From: Variovorax sp. Root473
GTDB taxonomy: Bacteria > Pseudomonadota > Gammaproteobacteria > Burkholderiales > Burkholderiaceae_C
Reading direction: 5' to 3'
Length of the DNA: 64,000 nucleotides
Assembly (NCBI RefSeq): GCF_001426505.1
Contig: NZ_LMEV01000017.1
Span: 651,208-715,207 of the forward strand
Below the pieces are notes generated by a model. That model saw nothing but the letters and a program-made list of their open reading frames with translations, was not told where the DNA came from and did not search any database. The position numbers and the translations under genes are program-made. The number at the start of each line of letters is the position of its first letter. Positions within the stretch are counted from its first letter, which is position 1. Below are positions 16,474-23,862 of the stretch, one piece after another.

Positions 16474-17526
16474 ATGCTCTTGTTGGGAATCGAATCATCC
16501 TGCGACGAGACTGGCGTGGCGCTGGTCGAGTCGCACGGCGACGCACTGCCGCTGCTGCGTTCGCACGCGCTGCACAGCCAGATCGCCATGCACCAGGCCT
16601 ACGGCGGCGTGGTGCCCGAGCTGGCCAGCCGCGACCACATCCGCCGCGTGCTGCCGCTCACCGAAGCCGTCATGGCCGAGGCCGGGCGCTCGCTCGCCGA
16701 GATCGACGTGGTCGCCTACACGCGCGGCCCGGGCCTGGCCGGCGCGCTGCTCGTGGGCGCGGGCGTGGCCTGCGCGCTCGGCGTGGCGCTGGGCAAGCCG
16801 GTGCTGGGGGTGCATCACCTCGAAGGGCACCTGCTGTCGCCGTTCCTGAGCGCCGACCCGCCCGAATTCCCGTTCGTGGCGCTGCTGGTGTCCGGTGGCC
16901 ATACGCAGCTGATGCGGGTCGACGGCGTGGGCCGCTACGAACTGCTCGGGGAAACCATCGACGACGCGGCCGGCGAGGCCTTCGACAAGAGTGCCAAGCT
17001 CATGGGCCTGCCGTATCCCGGCGGCCCCTGGCTCGCGAAACTGGCCGAAGACGGCGACGCCGCCGCTTTCAAGCTGCCGCGCCCCCTGCTGCACAGCGGC
17101 GATCTCGACTTTTCGTTCGCCGGCCTGAAGACGGCCGTGCTCACGCAGGCCAAGAAGCTCGGCGACCAGCTCGAGGCGCGCAAGGCCGACCTGGCGGCAT
17201 CCACGCAGGCAGCCATCGTCGAAGTGCTGCTGAAGAAGTCGCTCGCGGCGCTGGACCAGACCGGCCAGAAGCGGCTGGTGGTGGCGGGCGGCGTGGGCGC
17301 CAACAGGAACCTGCGCGAGCAGCTGAACGCAGCGTGTGCGAAGCGCAAGGTGCGCGTGCACTACCCCGAGCTGCACCTGTGCACCGACAACGGCGCCATG
17401 ATCGCGATGGCCGCCGCGATGCGGCTGCAGTCGGGCTTGTCGCAGGCCTCGGAGCGCTACGCCTTCGACGTCAAGCCGCGATGGCCGATGGCATCGCTGA
17501 TGACGCCCGAGACGCCGCCCGCATAG
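16474..17526 (+). CDS. tsaD: tRNA N6-threonylcarbamoyladenosine transferase subunit TsaD
   Basis: A 350 aa protein of the Kae1/TsaD family, which transfers the threonylcarbamoyl group to A37 of ANN-decoding tRNAs with TsaB and TsaE. Visible motifs are the N-terminal [12 protein letters not shown], the metal-binding pair HHLEGH near 110-115, the ATP-binding SGGHTQLM, and the C-terminal metal-site segment [10 protein letters not shown]. It is divergent from nasR. Its last 56 bases overlap the 3' end of the convergent hydrolase gene. Confidence 0.97.
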   Translation: MLLLGIESSCDETGVALVESHGDALPLLRSHALHSQIAMHQAYGGVVPELASRDHIRRVLPLTEAVMAEAGRSLAEIDVVAYTRGPGLAGALLVGAGVACALGVALGKPVLGVHHLEGHLLSPFLSADPPEFPFVALLVSGGHTQLMRVDGVGRYELLGETIDDAAGEAFDKSAKLMGLPYPGGPWLAKLAEDGDAAAFKLPRPLLHSGDLDFSFAGLKTAVLTQAKKLGDQLEARKADLAASTQAAIVEVLLKKSLAALDQTGQKRLVVAGGVGANRNLREQLNAACAKRKVRVHYPELHLCTDNGAMIAMAAAMRLQSGLSQASERYAFDVKPRWPMASLMTPETPPA

Positions 17527-18220
17527 CTGGCGCGTGTGTGCCGCGTCCCAGCGAGGGCAGCGGCAGCACGTCAAGCACGTTGCGCCAGAGCTGGCGCCAC
17601 TCGGGCCACTCATGGCCGCCTTCGGTGGTGAACACGCGCCCTGGCGGCAGGGCGTCGGCCAGCAGCTTGTGGTTGCTCGCAAAGCGGTCGGCCAGGCCGA
17701 AGCCCAGATACAGCGGCGGCAGGTCCTTGGAAGGCTTCGGCGCCAGGTACTGCTGGAAGAAGGGCCAGAGCTTGCGGTCGGGTTCTTCGTCGGGCTGCGG
17801 CCCTGTGGGCGCCTGCCAGGCCCGCAGCCCGCCGGCCTTCTTGATCTCCGCGCCGAGCACGCGGCGCCCGAGGTAGGGCGCCAGCGCCACGATGCCGTCC
17901 ACCGAGCCCGGCCGCGCCAGCTCGTGGATCAGCGCGCCGAAGCCGCCAATGGAAATGCCGACCAGCCAGATCGAGGTGTAGCCCCTGGCGCGCTGCGGCT
18001 CGATGACGTCGGCGTGCAATCGCTCGCTGAGGGTCTGGTCGTAGTAGTAGGAGACGTCCGCATCGACCAGCAGCGCGTCGGCGGCGAGGTGCCGCTCGCG
18101 CACGGCGCTGATGAAACCCTCGCGCTCGAACTCTTCGGGTTTGAGGTACGCCCCTGGCAGGAAGATCAGGAGCGTGTCGGACCGTTCGTTGTCATTGGCT
18201 GACTGCAGGTGCGTTTTCAT
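17471..18220 (-). CDS. Alpha/beta-hydrolase (putative esterase)
   Basis: A 249 aa protein with an alpha/beta-hydrolase core. The oxyanion/strand segment is [15 protein letters not shown], the nucleophile elbow is GISIGG (Ser near 98), an acid is likely in LGFGLADRF, and the His is in GGHEWPEW. No signal peptide is seen. The ATG at 18220 is preferred to one 10 codons earlier. It overlaps tsaD tail to tail by 56 bases. The substrate is unknown. Confidence 0.75.
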   Translation of the reverse strand: MKTHLQSANDNERSDTLLIFLPGAYLKPEEFEREGFISAVRERHLAADALLVDADVSYYYDQTLSERLHADVIEPQRARGYTSIWLVGISIGGFGALIHELARPGSVDGIVALAPYLGRRVLGAEIKKAGGLRAWQAPTGPQPDEEPDRKLWPFFQQYLAPKPSKDLPPLYLGFGLADRFASNHKLLADALPPGRVFTTEGGHEWPEWRQLWRNVLDVLPLPSLGRGTHAPAMRAASRASSAMPSAIAA

Positions 18221-18275
18221 GGTGCCTTGAGGCACACCCGCTGTCCGCACCGCCCGGGAACTCGATGCGTTTACG

Positions 18276-18405
18276 AGATGCCCACGAAGAAGAAAGTACT
18301 AATAAATCGTCACATCATGTGACGTTATCCGGCACTATTGTGAATACCGCGCTTGTTTAAAGTCAAAACAAGCTGTCACTAACATTTTCTTCGTGGGGAC
18401 ATCGC
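18276..18405. repeat. AT-rich island bounded by inverted repeats
   Basis: About 130 bases between the hsp20 stop and the hydrolase start, visibly AT-richer than the surroundings. The ends carry perfect 11-bp inverted repeats, CCCACGAAGAA at 18281-18291 and its complement at 18387-18397, with imperfect extension on both sides. Inside are an 8-bp hairpin (GCTTGTTT 18351-18358 with AAACAAGC 18366-18373) and a 17-bp palindrome with arms CGTCACAT around one C (18308-18324). It may be a miniature mobile element, an hsp20 3' structure or an operator region. Confidence 0.55.
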
Positions 18406-18410
18406 TCGGG

Positions 18411-18782
18411 CTAGTTGATCTGCAAGTGCGAAACCTGGCTTGCGGGCACCAGCTTGCCGAGCTTCAAGGTCAGCACGCCGTGCTCCAGCCTGGCTTCGCT
18501 GGCGGCCAGGTCGATGGCTTGCGGCAGCTCGTAGGCATGCTTGATCTGGCGCTTGGCGTCGGCCTTGCTTTCGATGCGGACCACGGCGCCTTCGATGGCC
18601 ACCGACAGGTCGTCACGCGACAGGCCGGGCACATCGAGCGACAGCGTCCAGCTCTTGTCGTCCTGCTCGACCAGGGGCGAGCGGCGGGCGCCGGCGAAAG
18701 CCTCGTTCACGAAGCGCTCGAAAGCACGGTCGTGAGCACGGGGAGCGAAATGCGCGGTGCGCAGGGTGGGGGCGAAAAACAT
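18411..18782 (-). CDS. Small heat-shock protein, Hsp20/alpha-crystallin family
   Basis: A 123 aa ATP-independent chaperone. The alpha-crystallin domain spans about residues 40-115, with WTLSLDVPGLSRDDLSVAIEG and the A-x-x-x-x-G-V-L signature in ARLEHGVLTLKLGK. The N-terminal arm is short and Arg/Phe-rich; the usual C-terminal I-x-I anchor is not clear (ends VSHLQIN). The ATG at 18782 has CAGGAG about 8 bases upstream. Confidence 0.9.
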   Translation of the reverse strand: MFFAPTLRTAHFAPRAHDRAFERFVNEAFAGARRSPLVEQDDKSWTLSLDVPGLSRDDLSVAIEGAVVRIESKADAKRQIKHAYELPQAIDLAASEARLEHGVLTLKLGKLVPASQVSHLQIN

Positions 18783-18909
18783 GGCTGAAACTCCTGGATG
18801 AATGAACACAACGGGGACATGGAATGTGTGTCCCTTACACTGCGCGGCCTTTCCATCGTGAGTGCCGCTTGACACCTCATCTAGGCGCACCGGCACGCGT
18901 TTCAAGACA

Positions 18910-20193
18910 ATGAAATCCCCCTTTATTTGGCGTCGCCAGACCTTGAAATTCGCAGCGGCGGCGCTATGCGCGACCCCGTTCGCCGGCTTCGCGCAGGCCC
19001 CGCAACCCGCACCCATCCGGCTGGCGCTCATCGAGAGCATGAGTGGCCCCTTTGCCAACACCGGCGAGGCGGTGTTCCGCAACCTGCTGTGGGCCGTGGA
19101 GCGCGTGAACGCACGCGGCGGCGTGAAGCTGCCCGGCGGCGCACGGCCGCTGCAGCTTGACCGCTACGACAGCAAGGGCCAGAACGAAGAAGCGCTGTCG
19201 GCGCTGCGCGCGGCCATGGACGACGGCACCCGCATCGTGCTGCAGGGCAACTCGTCGGTGACGGCCGCGGCGCTGGTCGATGCCATCGACAAGAACAACG
19301 AGCGCGACCCGTCGCGGCGCGCGATCTTCCTGAACTACTCGGCCGTTGATCCGGTGCTGACCAACGAGCGCTGCAGCTTCTGGCACTTCCGCTTCGACGC
19401 CCACGCCGACATGCGCGTGGCCGCGCTGATGGATGTGATGAAAGACGACGCGGCGCTCAAGCGCGTCTACCTGATCGGCCAGGACTACAGCTTCGGCCAG
19501 GCCGTGCTGCGCGAAGCGCGCCGCCAGCTTGGCGTGCAGCGCCCCGACGTGGACATCGTCGGCGACGAACTGCACCCGATGGGCAAGGTGAAGGACTTCG
19601 CGCCCTATGCCTCCAAGATCCTCGCGAGCGGTGCACAGGCGGTGGTCACTGGCAACTGGGGGAACGACCTCACGCTGCTCGTGAAGGCCGCGCGTGAAGC
19701 CGGTTTCAACGGCAGCTTCTACACCTTCTACGGCAATGCGCTGGGCGCGCCCGCCGCCATCGGCGACGCGGGCATCGGCCGCGTGGTCGCCGTGGCCGAC
19801 TGGCTGCCGAACGTGCAGACGCCGCAGTCCGAGGCCTTCTATCGGGCCTTCCGCACGCGCTTTCCGCGGCCGGCCGACGACTACGTGCACATGCGCATGC
19901 AGCTGCTGGTCGAGTCGCTCGCGCAGGCGCTGGAGCGCGCGGGCAGCACCGACGCCGTGCCGCTGGCGCGCGCGCTGGAGCAGGCCGACGTGAGCCTGTA
20001 CGGCCAGCGCGGGCGCATGCGTGCGGCGGACCACCAGTTCCAGCAGCAGCTCGTGGTCGGCGTGATGGACAGGCAGGGCAAGCCCGGCGTGCAGTTCGAC
20101 GTCGAGGGCTCGGGCTACGGCTTCCGCGTGATCAAGACGATCGCGCCCGAGCGCGCCGAGCAGCCCACCTCTTGCAAGATGAAGCGCCCCTGA
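18910..20193 (+). CDS. Periplasmic ABC-type binding protein, branched-chain amino acid family
   Basis: A 427 aa protein with a signal peptide (WRRQTLKFAAAALCATPFAGFAQA), possibly Tat-dependent because of RRQTLK. The mature part begins PIRLALIESMSGPFANTGEAVFRN, typical of Peripla_BP_6 proteins, with two alpha/beta lobes (VYLIGQDYSFGQAVLREA in the second). No permease or ATPase gene is adjacent; the complete Liv-type operon lies 33 kb away. The ligand cannot be told from sequence. It is divergent from hsp20 with 127 bases between. Confidence 0.85.
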   Translation: MKSPFIWRRQTLKFAAAALCATPFAGFAQAPQPAPIRLALIESMSGPFANTGEAVFRNLLWAVERVNARGGVKLPGGARPLQLDRYDSKGQNEEALSALRAAMDDGTRIVLQGNSSVTAAALVDAIDKNNERDPSRRAIFLNYSAVDPVLTNERCSFWHFRFDAHADMRVAALMDVMKDDAALKRVYLIGQDYSFGQAVLREARRQLGVQRPDVDIVGDELHPMGKVKDFAPYASKILASGAQAVVTGNWGNDLTLLVKAAREAGFNGSFYTFYGNALGAPAAIGDAGIGRVVAVADWLPNVQTPQSEAFYRAFRTRFPRPADDYVHMRMQLLVESLAQALERAGSTDAVPLARALEQADVSLYGQRGRMRAADHQFQQQLVVGVMDRQGKPGVQFDVEGSGYGFRVIKTIAPERAEQPTSCKMKRP

Positions 20194-20228
20194 AACAGAC
20201 GACCCCGACAGCACAGGAATCCCCAGAC

Positions 20229-21464
20229 ATGCGTGAAGCCATCCACAATCTCGAAGCCTCGAAGATCCGCGAAGTCGCCAATGCCGGCATGGGCCGCGAC
20301 GACGTGCTCGCCTTCTGGTTCGGCGAGAGCGACGAGGTCACTCCCGAGGTGATCCGCCAGGCGGCCATCGAGTCGCTGCAGCGCGGCGAAACCTTCTACG
20401 CGCACAACCTCGGCCTGCCCGAGCTGCGCGAAGCCATCGCGCGCTACACGAGCCGCCTGCACCCGGTGGTCGACGCCTCGCGCATCGCGGTCACCTCGGG
20501 CGGCGTGAGCGCGCTGATGCTCGCGGTGCAGGCGCTGGTCGACGCGGGCGACGACGTGGTTGCGGTCACACCCGTGTGGCCCAACCTCACGGCGCAGCCG
20601 GCAATCATGGGCGCGCAAGTGCGCACCGTGTCGCTGGTGCCGATGAACGGCCAGTGGACGCTCGACCTGCCCGCATTGCGCGCGGCGATCACGCCCAAGA
20701 CGAAGCTGCTGATCGTCAACGCGCCGAACAACCCCACGGGCTGGACGATGACGCGCGACGAGCAGCAGGCCGTGCTCGACCATTGCCGCGCGACTGGCAC
20801 GTGGATCCTCGCCGACGAGGTGTACGAGCGGCTGTACTTCGAGCCGACTCCGGCGCCGAGCCGCCTCAAGGCGGACTCGCCCCCTGGGGGGGAGGGCGAA
20901 GCCCTCGGGAGGGAACTTGATTCGAATGGCTGCGCGCCGAGCTTCCTCGACATCTCGACGCCCGACGACCGCCTCGTCGTCACGCACAGCTTCTCGAAGA
21001 GCTTCCTCATGACCGGCTGGCGCCTTGGCTGGCTGGTGCTGCCGCCGGCGATGGTCGACGGTATCGGCAAGCTGATCGAGTTCAACACCTCGTGCGCCAG
21101 CGTGTTCACGCAGCGCGCCGCCATCGCGGCGCTGGAGCACACGGCGGACATCACGCCGCGCGTGGTCGCGCACCTGAAGCACTGCCGCGACACGCTGGTG
21201 CCGCTGCTGGCAGCCGTTCCAGGCGTGCAGGTGGCACCGGCCAAGGGCGGCATGTACGCCTTCTTCCGGCTCGAAGGTTTTGGCGATTCGCTCGAACTCG
21301 CCAAGCGCCTCGTCGCTGAAGCGGGCCTGGGGCTCGCGCCGGGCAACGCCTTCGCGCCCGAGGCGCAAGGCTGGCTGCGCTGGTGCTTCGCGTCGAAAGA
21401 CCCGCAGAGGCTGGTGCAGGGTGTCGAGCGGCTGCGTGGCTGGCTGGCCCAGCAGGCGCGCTGA
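20229..21464 (+). CDS. PLP-dependent class I/II aminotransferase with an in-frame repeat insertion
   Basis: A 411 aa fold-type I aminotransferase, AspC-like. Motifs: ligand segment NAPNNPTGW, DEVYERLYF (the Asp that binds the pyridine N), and the Schiff-base Lys in SFSKSFLMTGWRLGW. Between DEVYERLYF and PSFLDIST there are about 35 extra residues rich in Pro, Gly and Glu, encoded by a palindromic repeat (20858-20913). The frame stays open. The ATG at 20229 (MREAIHNLEASKI) fits the family better than one 19 codons earlier. The AraC gene follows 11 bases after the stop. Confidence 0.9.
   Translation: MREAIHNLEASKIREVANAGMGRDDVLAFWFGESDEVTPEVIRQAAIESLQRGETFYAHNLGLPELREAIARYTSRLHPVVDASRIAVTSGGVSALMLAVQALVDAGDDVVAVTPVWPNLTAQPAIMGAQVRTVSLVPMNGQWTLDLPALRAAITPKTKLLIVNAPNNPTGWTMTRDEQQAVLDHCRATGTWILADEVYERLYFEPTPAPSRLKADSPPGGEGEALGRELDSNGCAPSFLDISTPDDRLVVTHSFSKSFLMTGWRLGWLVLPPAMVDGIGKLIEFNTSCASVFTQRAAIAALEHTADITPRVVAHLKHCRDTLVPLLAAVPGVQVAPAKGGMYAFFRLEGFGDSLELAKRLVAEAGLGLAPGNAFAPEAQGWLRWCFASKDPQRLVQGVERLRGWLAQQAR
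20858..20913. repeat. Palindromic (REP-like) repeat inside the aminotransferase gene
   Basis: Three consecutive hairpins: CCGCCT-CA-AGGCGG (20861-20874), CCCCC-T-GGGGG (20880-20890) and GAGGGC-GAA-GCCCTC (20892-20906), followed by GGGAGGG. Such GC-rich hairpin clusters are typical of intergenic repeats in Comamonadaceae. Here the copy lies inside a coding sequence in frame, adding a loop to the protein. Copy number cannot be judged from one window. Confidence 0.7.
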
Positions 21465-21475
21465 GGCCTTCCGGC

Positions 21476-22276
21476 ATGGCATCGAGGTCCGCGTCCGTCG
21501 ATGCCGTGCGCATCCGCGGATCGGCGCTGCCGGGCCTGCAGGCGATCGCGGCCGAATCGAACCGCAGCTTTCCGCGCCACATGCACGACGTGTTCGGCAT
21601 TGGCGTGATGGACCGCGGCGGACAGCGCTCGGCCAGCGGGCGCGGCGCGGTCGAGGCGGTGCGCGGCGACGTGATCACTGTGAATCCGGGCGAGGTGCAC
21701 GACGGCATCGCGATGCGCGGCGAAGCGCGGGCCTGGCGCATGCTGCATCTGGCACCTGCGCTGCTGTCGGATGGCGTGCCGCAGGGCTTCGAGCTGACGC
21801 GGCCGGTGCTGAGCGATCCGGCGCTGCGGCTGGGCTTCGACCGGCTGTTCACGGGCGTCGTCGAAGGCGATGACGCGCTGGCGCTGGAGCAGGGCGTGCT
21901 GCAGCTGCTGCGCAATGCGCCTGGTGCGCGGGCCCTGGAATTGCCGAAAAGCGTGGCGCCGGCCGCGATGGAACGCGCCCGTGCGCGCATCGCCGACGAT
22001 TGCATCCACGCGCCCACGCTCGCCGAACTGGCACGCGAGGCGGACCTGAGCCGCTACCAATTGCTGCGCGGCTTTGCGGCCGCCTTCGGCCTGCCGCCGC
22101 ATGCCTGGCTGCAGCAGTGTCGGCTGTCGCGCGCCCGGCAACTGATCGCGCAGGGCAGGGCACTGGCTGATGCCGCGGCCGAGGCGGGCTTTGCCGATCA
22201 GAGCCACATGACGCGGGCGTTCGTGCGCTTCCTGGGCTTCACGCCCGGCGCGTATGCGGCGGCGCGCGGCGGCTGA
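21476..22276 (+). CDS. AraC-family transcriptional regulator
   Basis: A 266 aa regulator. The N-terminal half is an AraC-type cupin ligand domain (FPRHMHDVFGIGVMDRGG, then VNPGEVHDG). The C-terminal 100 residues contain two helix-turn-helix units, LAELAREADLSRYQLLRGF and AAAEAGFADQSHMTRAFVR, ending in the family motif FLGFTPGAY. It follows the aminotransferase by 11 bases, so the two may share a transcript. The downstream EamA exporter could be a target, as in many AraC-EamA pairs; that is inference. Confidence 0.9.
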   Translation: MASRSASVDAVRIRGSALPGLQAIAAESNRSFPRHMHDVFGIGVMDRGGQRSASGRGAVEAVRGDVITVNPGEVHDGIAMRGEARAWRMLHLAPALLSDGVPQGFELTRPVLSDPALRLGFDRLFTGVVEGDDALALEQGVLQLLRNAPGARALELPKSVAPAAMERARARIADDCIHAPTLAELAREADLSRYQLLRGFAAAFGLPPHAWLQQCRLSRARQLIAQGRALADAAAEAGFADQSHMTRAFVRFLGFTPGAYAAARGG

Positions 22277-22384
22277 ATTTCTTCTCTTTCCTTCCTCTCT
22301 GCAATTTCGTTCAAGACCGCGGCCGCCCCGGCGGGAGACGCTCGCGCCTTTGTGGTTGCCAACGCAATCGAAAGGCGAACAAGC

Positions 22385-23395
22385 ATGTCGGAACGAAGCA
22401 AGGGAATGTGGCTGTGTGCGCTCGCGATGGTCACGGTCGGCAGCACGGTGGTGGCGAGCAAGCTCATCGCGAGCGGCCTGCCGCCGTTCACGGCGACTGC
22501 ATTGCGCTTTGGGCTGGCGCTGCCCGTGTTCGCGGCGTTGATGTGGTTCATGCGCGTCCGCTGGCCGCGCCCCGATCGCCATGATGCCGTGCTGCTGCTG
22601 TGCCAGGCGGCCGCGGGCAGCGTTGGCTACACGGTGCTGCTGATTCTGGGCGTGCGCTGGGCCCCGGCCGCCGATGCGGGCGTGGTGAGCGGCACGCTGC
22701 CCGCCATGGCTGCGCTGGTGGCCGTGCTGGCGTTGCGCGAGCGACCGGGGCGCTACCTGATCGGTGGAATCGTGCTCGCGAGCCTGGGTGTGCTGGCGAT
22801 CACGCTGCGCCCGGGCGACGGGGCTGGCGAGCGCTCGTCGACCGCGCTGCTCGGCAACCTTCTGGTGCTGGGCGCGGTAGCGCTCGAGTCGTTGTTCATC
22901 CTGCTCAACAAGCGGTTGCGCGTGCCGCTGGCGCCGCTCGTGCAGTCGACGGCGATGGTCGCGCTGGGATTCTTGCTGTCCGTGATTCCCGCGCTGCTGG
23001 AGCGCGCCTGGCTTCACCAGGTGCCCGCCGAGGCGCTGGCCGGGGTGGCTTACTACGCGCTGGTGCCGACGGTGGCGGGCTTCCTGCTGTGGTACGCGGG
23101 CGCCGCCCGGCTGCGGGGCGCCGAGGCGGCGCTGTTCACGGCGCTGATGCCGGTGTCGGCGCTGGTCCTGGCTGCGTGGTGGCTCGGGGAGGCGGTGGGG
23201 GGGGCGCAGATCGCCGGGGCTGCCTGCGTGCTGGGGGCCGTGGGGCTGGTGTCACTCGACGGAAGGCGGCGGGAAGGAGCGGTCAAGCCGGCCGATGTAT
23301 ACTCCCAAAGCTTTGCATGCCGCAAGGCGCACGGTGAGGGCAGTTCCAGTGCTCACCGCAAGTCAAACATCCCGGAACAAGGAAATTCAACATGA
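22385..23395 (+). CDS. EamA/DMT-family transporter running into the rpsO start
   Basis: A 336 aa inner-membrane protein with about 10 hydrophobic helices in two EamA repeats, the drug/metabolite exporter family. The normal end would be near [22 protein letters not shown] (about residue 297). The frame has no stop there and continues for about 45 hydrophilic residues through the rpsO promoter and leader, ending in TGA inside the rpsO ATGA. The tail is probably lineage-specific read-through sequence and not a domain. The ATG at 22385 lies 108 bases after the AraC stop. Confidence 0.85.
   Translation: MSERSKGMWLCALAMVTVGSTVVASKLIASGLPPFTATALRFGLALPVFAALMWFMRVRWPRPDRHDAVLLLCQAAAGSVGYTVLLILGVRWAPAADAGVVSGTLPAMAALVAVLALRERPGRYLIGGIVLASLGVLAITLRPGDGAGERSSTALLGNLLVLGAVALESLFILLNKRLRVPLAPLVQSTAMVALGFLLSVIPALLERAWLHQVPAEALAGVAYYALVPTVAGFLLWYAGAARLRGAEAALFTALMPVSALVLAAWWLGEAVGGAQIAGAACVLGAVGLVSLDGRRREGAVKPADVYSQSFACRKAHGEGSSSAHRKSNIPEQGNST
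23298..23358 (+). promoter_or_regulatory. Probable rpsO promoter -10 and leader hairpin
   Basis: A good -10 box, TATACT, lies at 23298-23303 with no clear -35. The leader then forms CGGTGAG (23332-23338) with CTCACCG (23352-23358), a 7-bp stem just before the ribosome-binding region. S15 mRNAs often have leader structures that bind S15; the match here is positional only. The whole element lies inside the coding frame of the upstream transporter. Confidence 0.45.
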
Positions 23396-23658
23396 TCGCA
23401 GCCTCCATCAAGGCCGAAGTTGTCAAGGACAACGCCCGTGCAGCCAACGACACCGGCAGCCCCGAAGTGCAAGTCGCACTGCTGACCGCGCGTATCAACG
23501 AGCTGACCCCCCACTTCAAGACGCACGCCAAGGACCACCACGGTCGTCGCGGCCTGCTGCGCATGGTCAGCCGCCGTCGCAAGCTCCTCGACTACCTCAA
23601 GTCCAAGGACGCCGAGCGTTACACCGCGCTGATCGCCAAGCTGGGCCTGCGCAAGTAA
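23392..23658 (+). CDS. rpsO: 30S ribosomal protein S15
   Basis: The 88 aa protein is full length. It contains the S15 signature around [20 protein letters not shown] and the basic segment [20 protein letters not shown] that binds 16S rRNA. It helps assemble the platform of the small subunit. The start overlaps the EamA stop (ATGA). rpsO followed by pnp is the standard proteobacterial order. Confidence 0.98.
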   Translation: MIAASIKAEVVKDNARAANDTGSPEVQVALLTARINELTPHFKTHAKDHHGRRGLLRMVSRRRKLLDYLKSKDAERYTALIAKLGLRK

Positions 23659-23671
23659 TTCGAATCGCATG

Positions 23672-23711
23672 AAAAAACGCCTGGGTTAGTCCGCTAGCTC
23701 AGGCGTTTTTT
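23672..23711 (+). terminator. Rho-independent terminator after rpsO
   Basis: The stem AAAAAACGCCTG (23672-23683) pairs with CAGGCGTTTTTT (23700-23711), ending in a T run. It starts 14 bases after the rpsO stop and could work in both directions. Some read-through into pnp is usual for this gene pair. Confidence 0.9.
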
Positions 23712-23743
23712 ACTTCGCGATCCACTTTCGGAGTGCCCAACAG

Positions 23744-23793
23744 AGCGAAGCTGTGTCATTCCAATGAAGTTCACCCCGAGCTTCGCTGGAATG
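23744..23793 (+). promoter_or_regulatory. Interlocked inverted repeats in the pnp leader
   Basis: Two complementary pairs alternate: AGCGAAGCT (23744-23752) with AGCTTCGCT (23779-23787), and CATTCCA (23757-23763) with TGGAATG (23787-23793). The order A-B-A'-B' allows either two alternative hairpins or an H-type pseudoknot. E. coli pnp is autoregulated through a leader duplex processed by RNase III and PNPase, so a similar role is plausible. Confidence 0.55.
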
Positions 23794-23862
23794 GCATCGT
23801 GTTCTGAGCAGCCTCCGCCCCTTGCGAATCCTGTGTGATTCGCTATCAAAATAGGAGCAACA

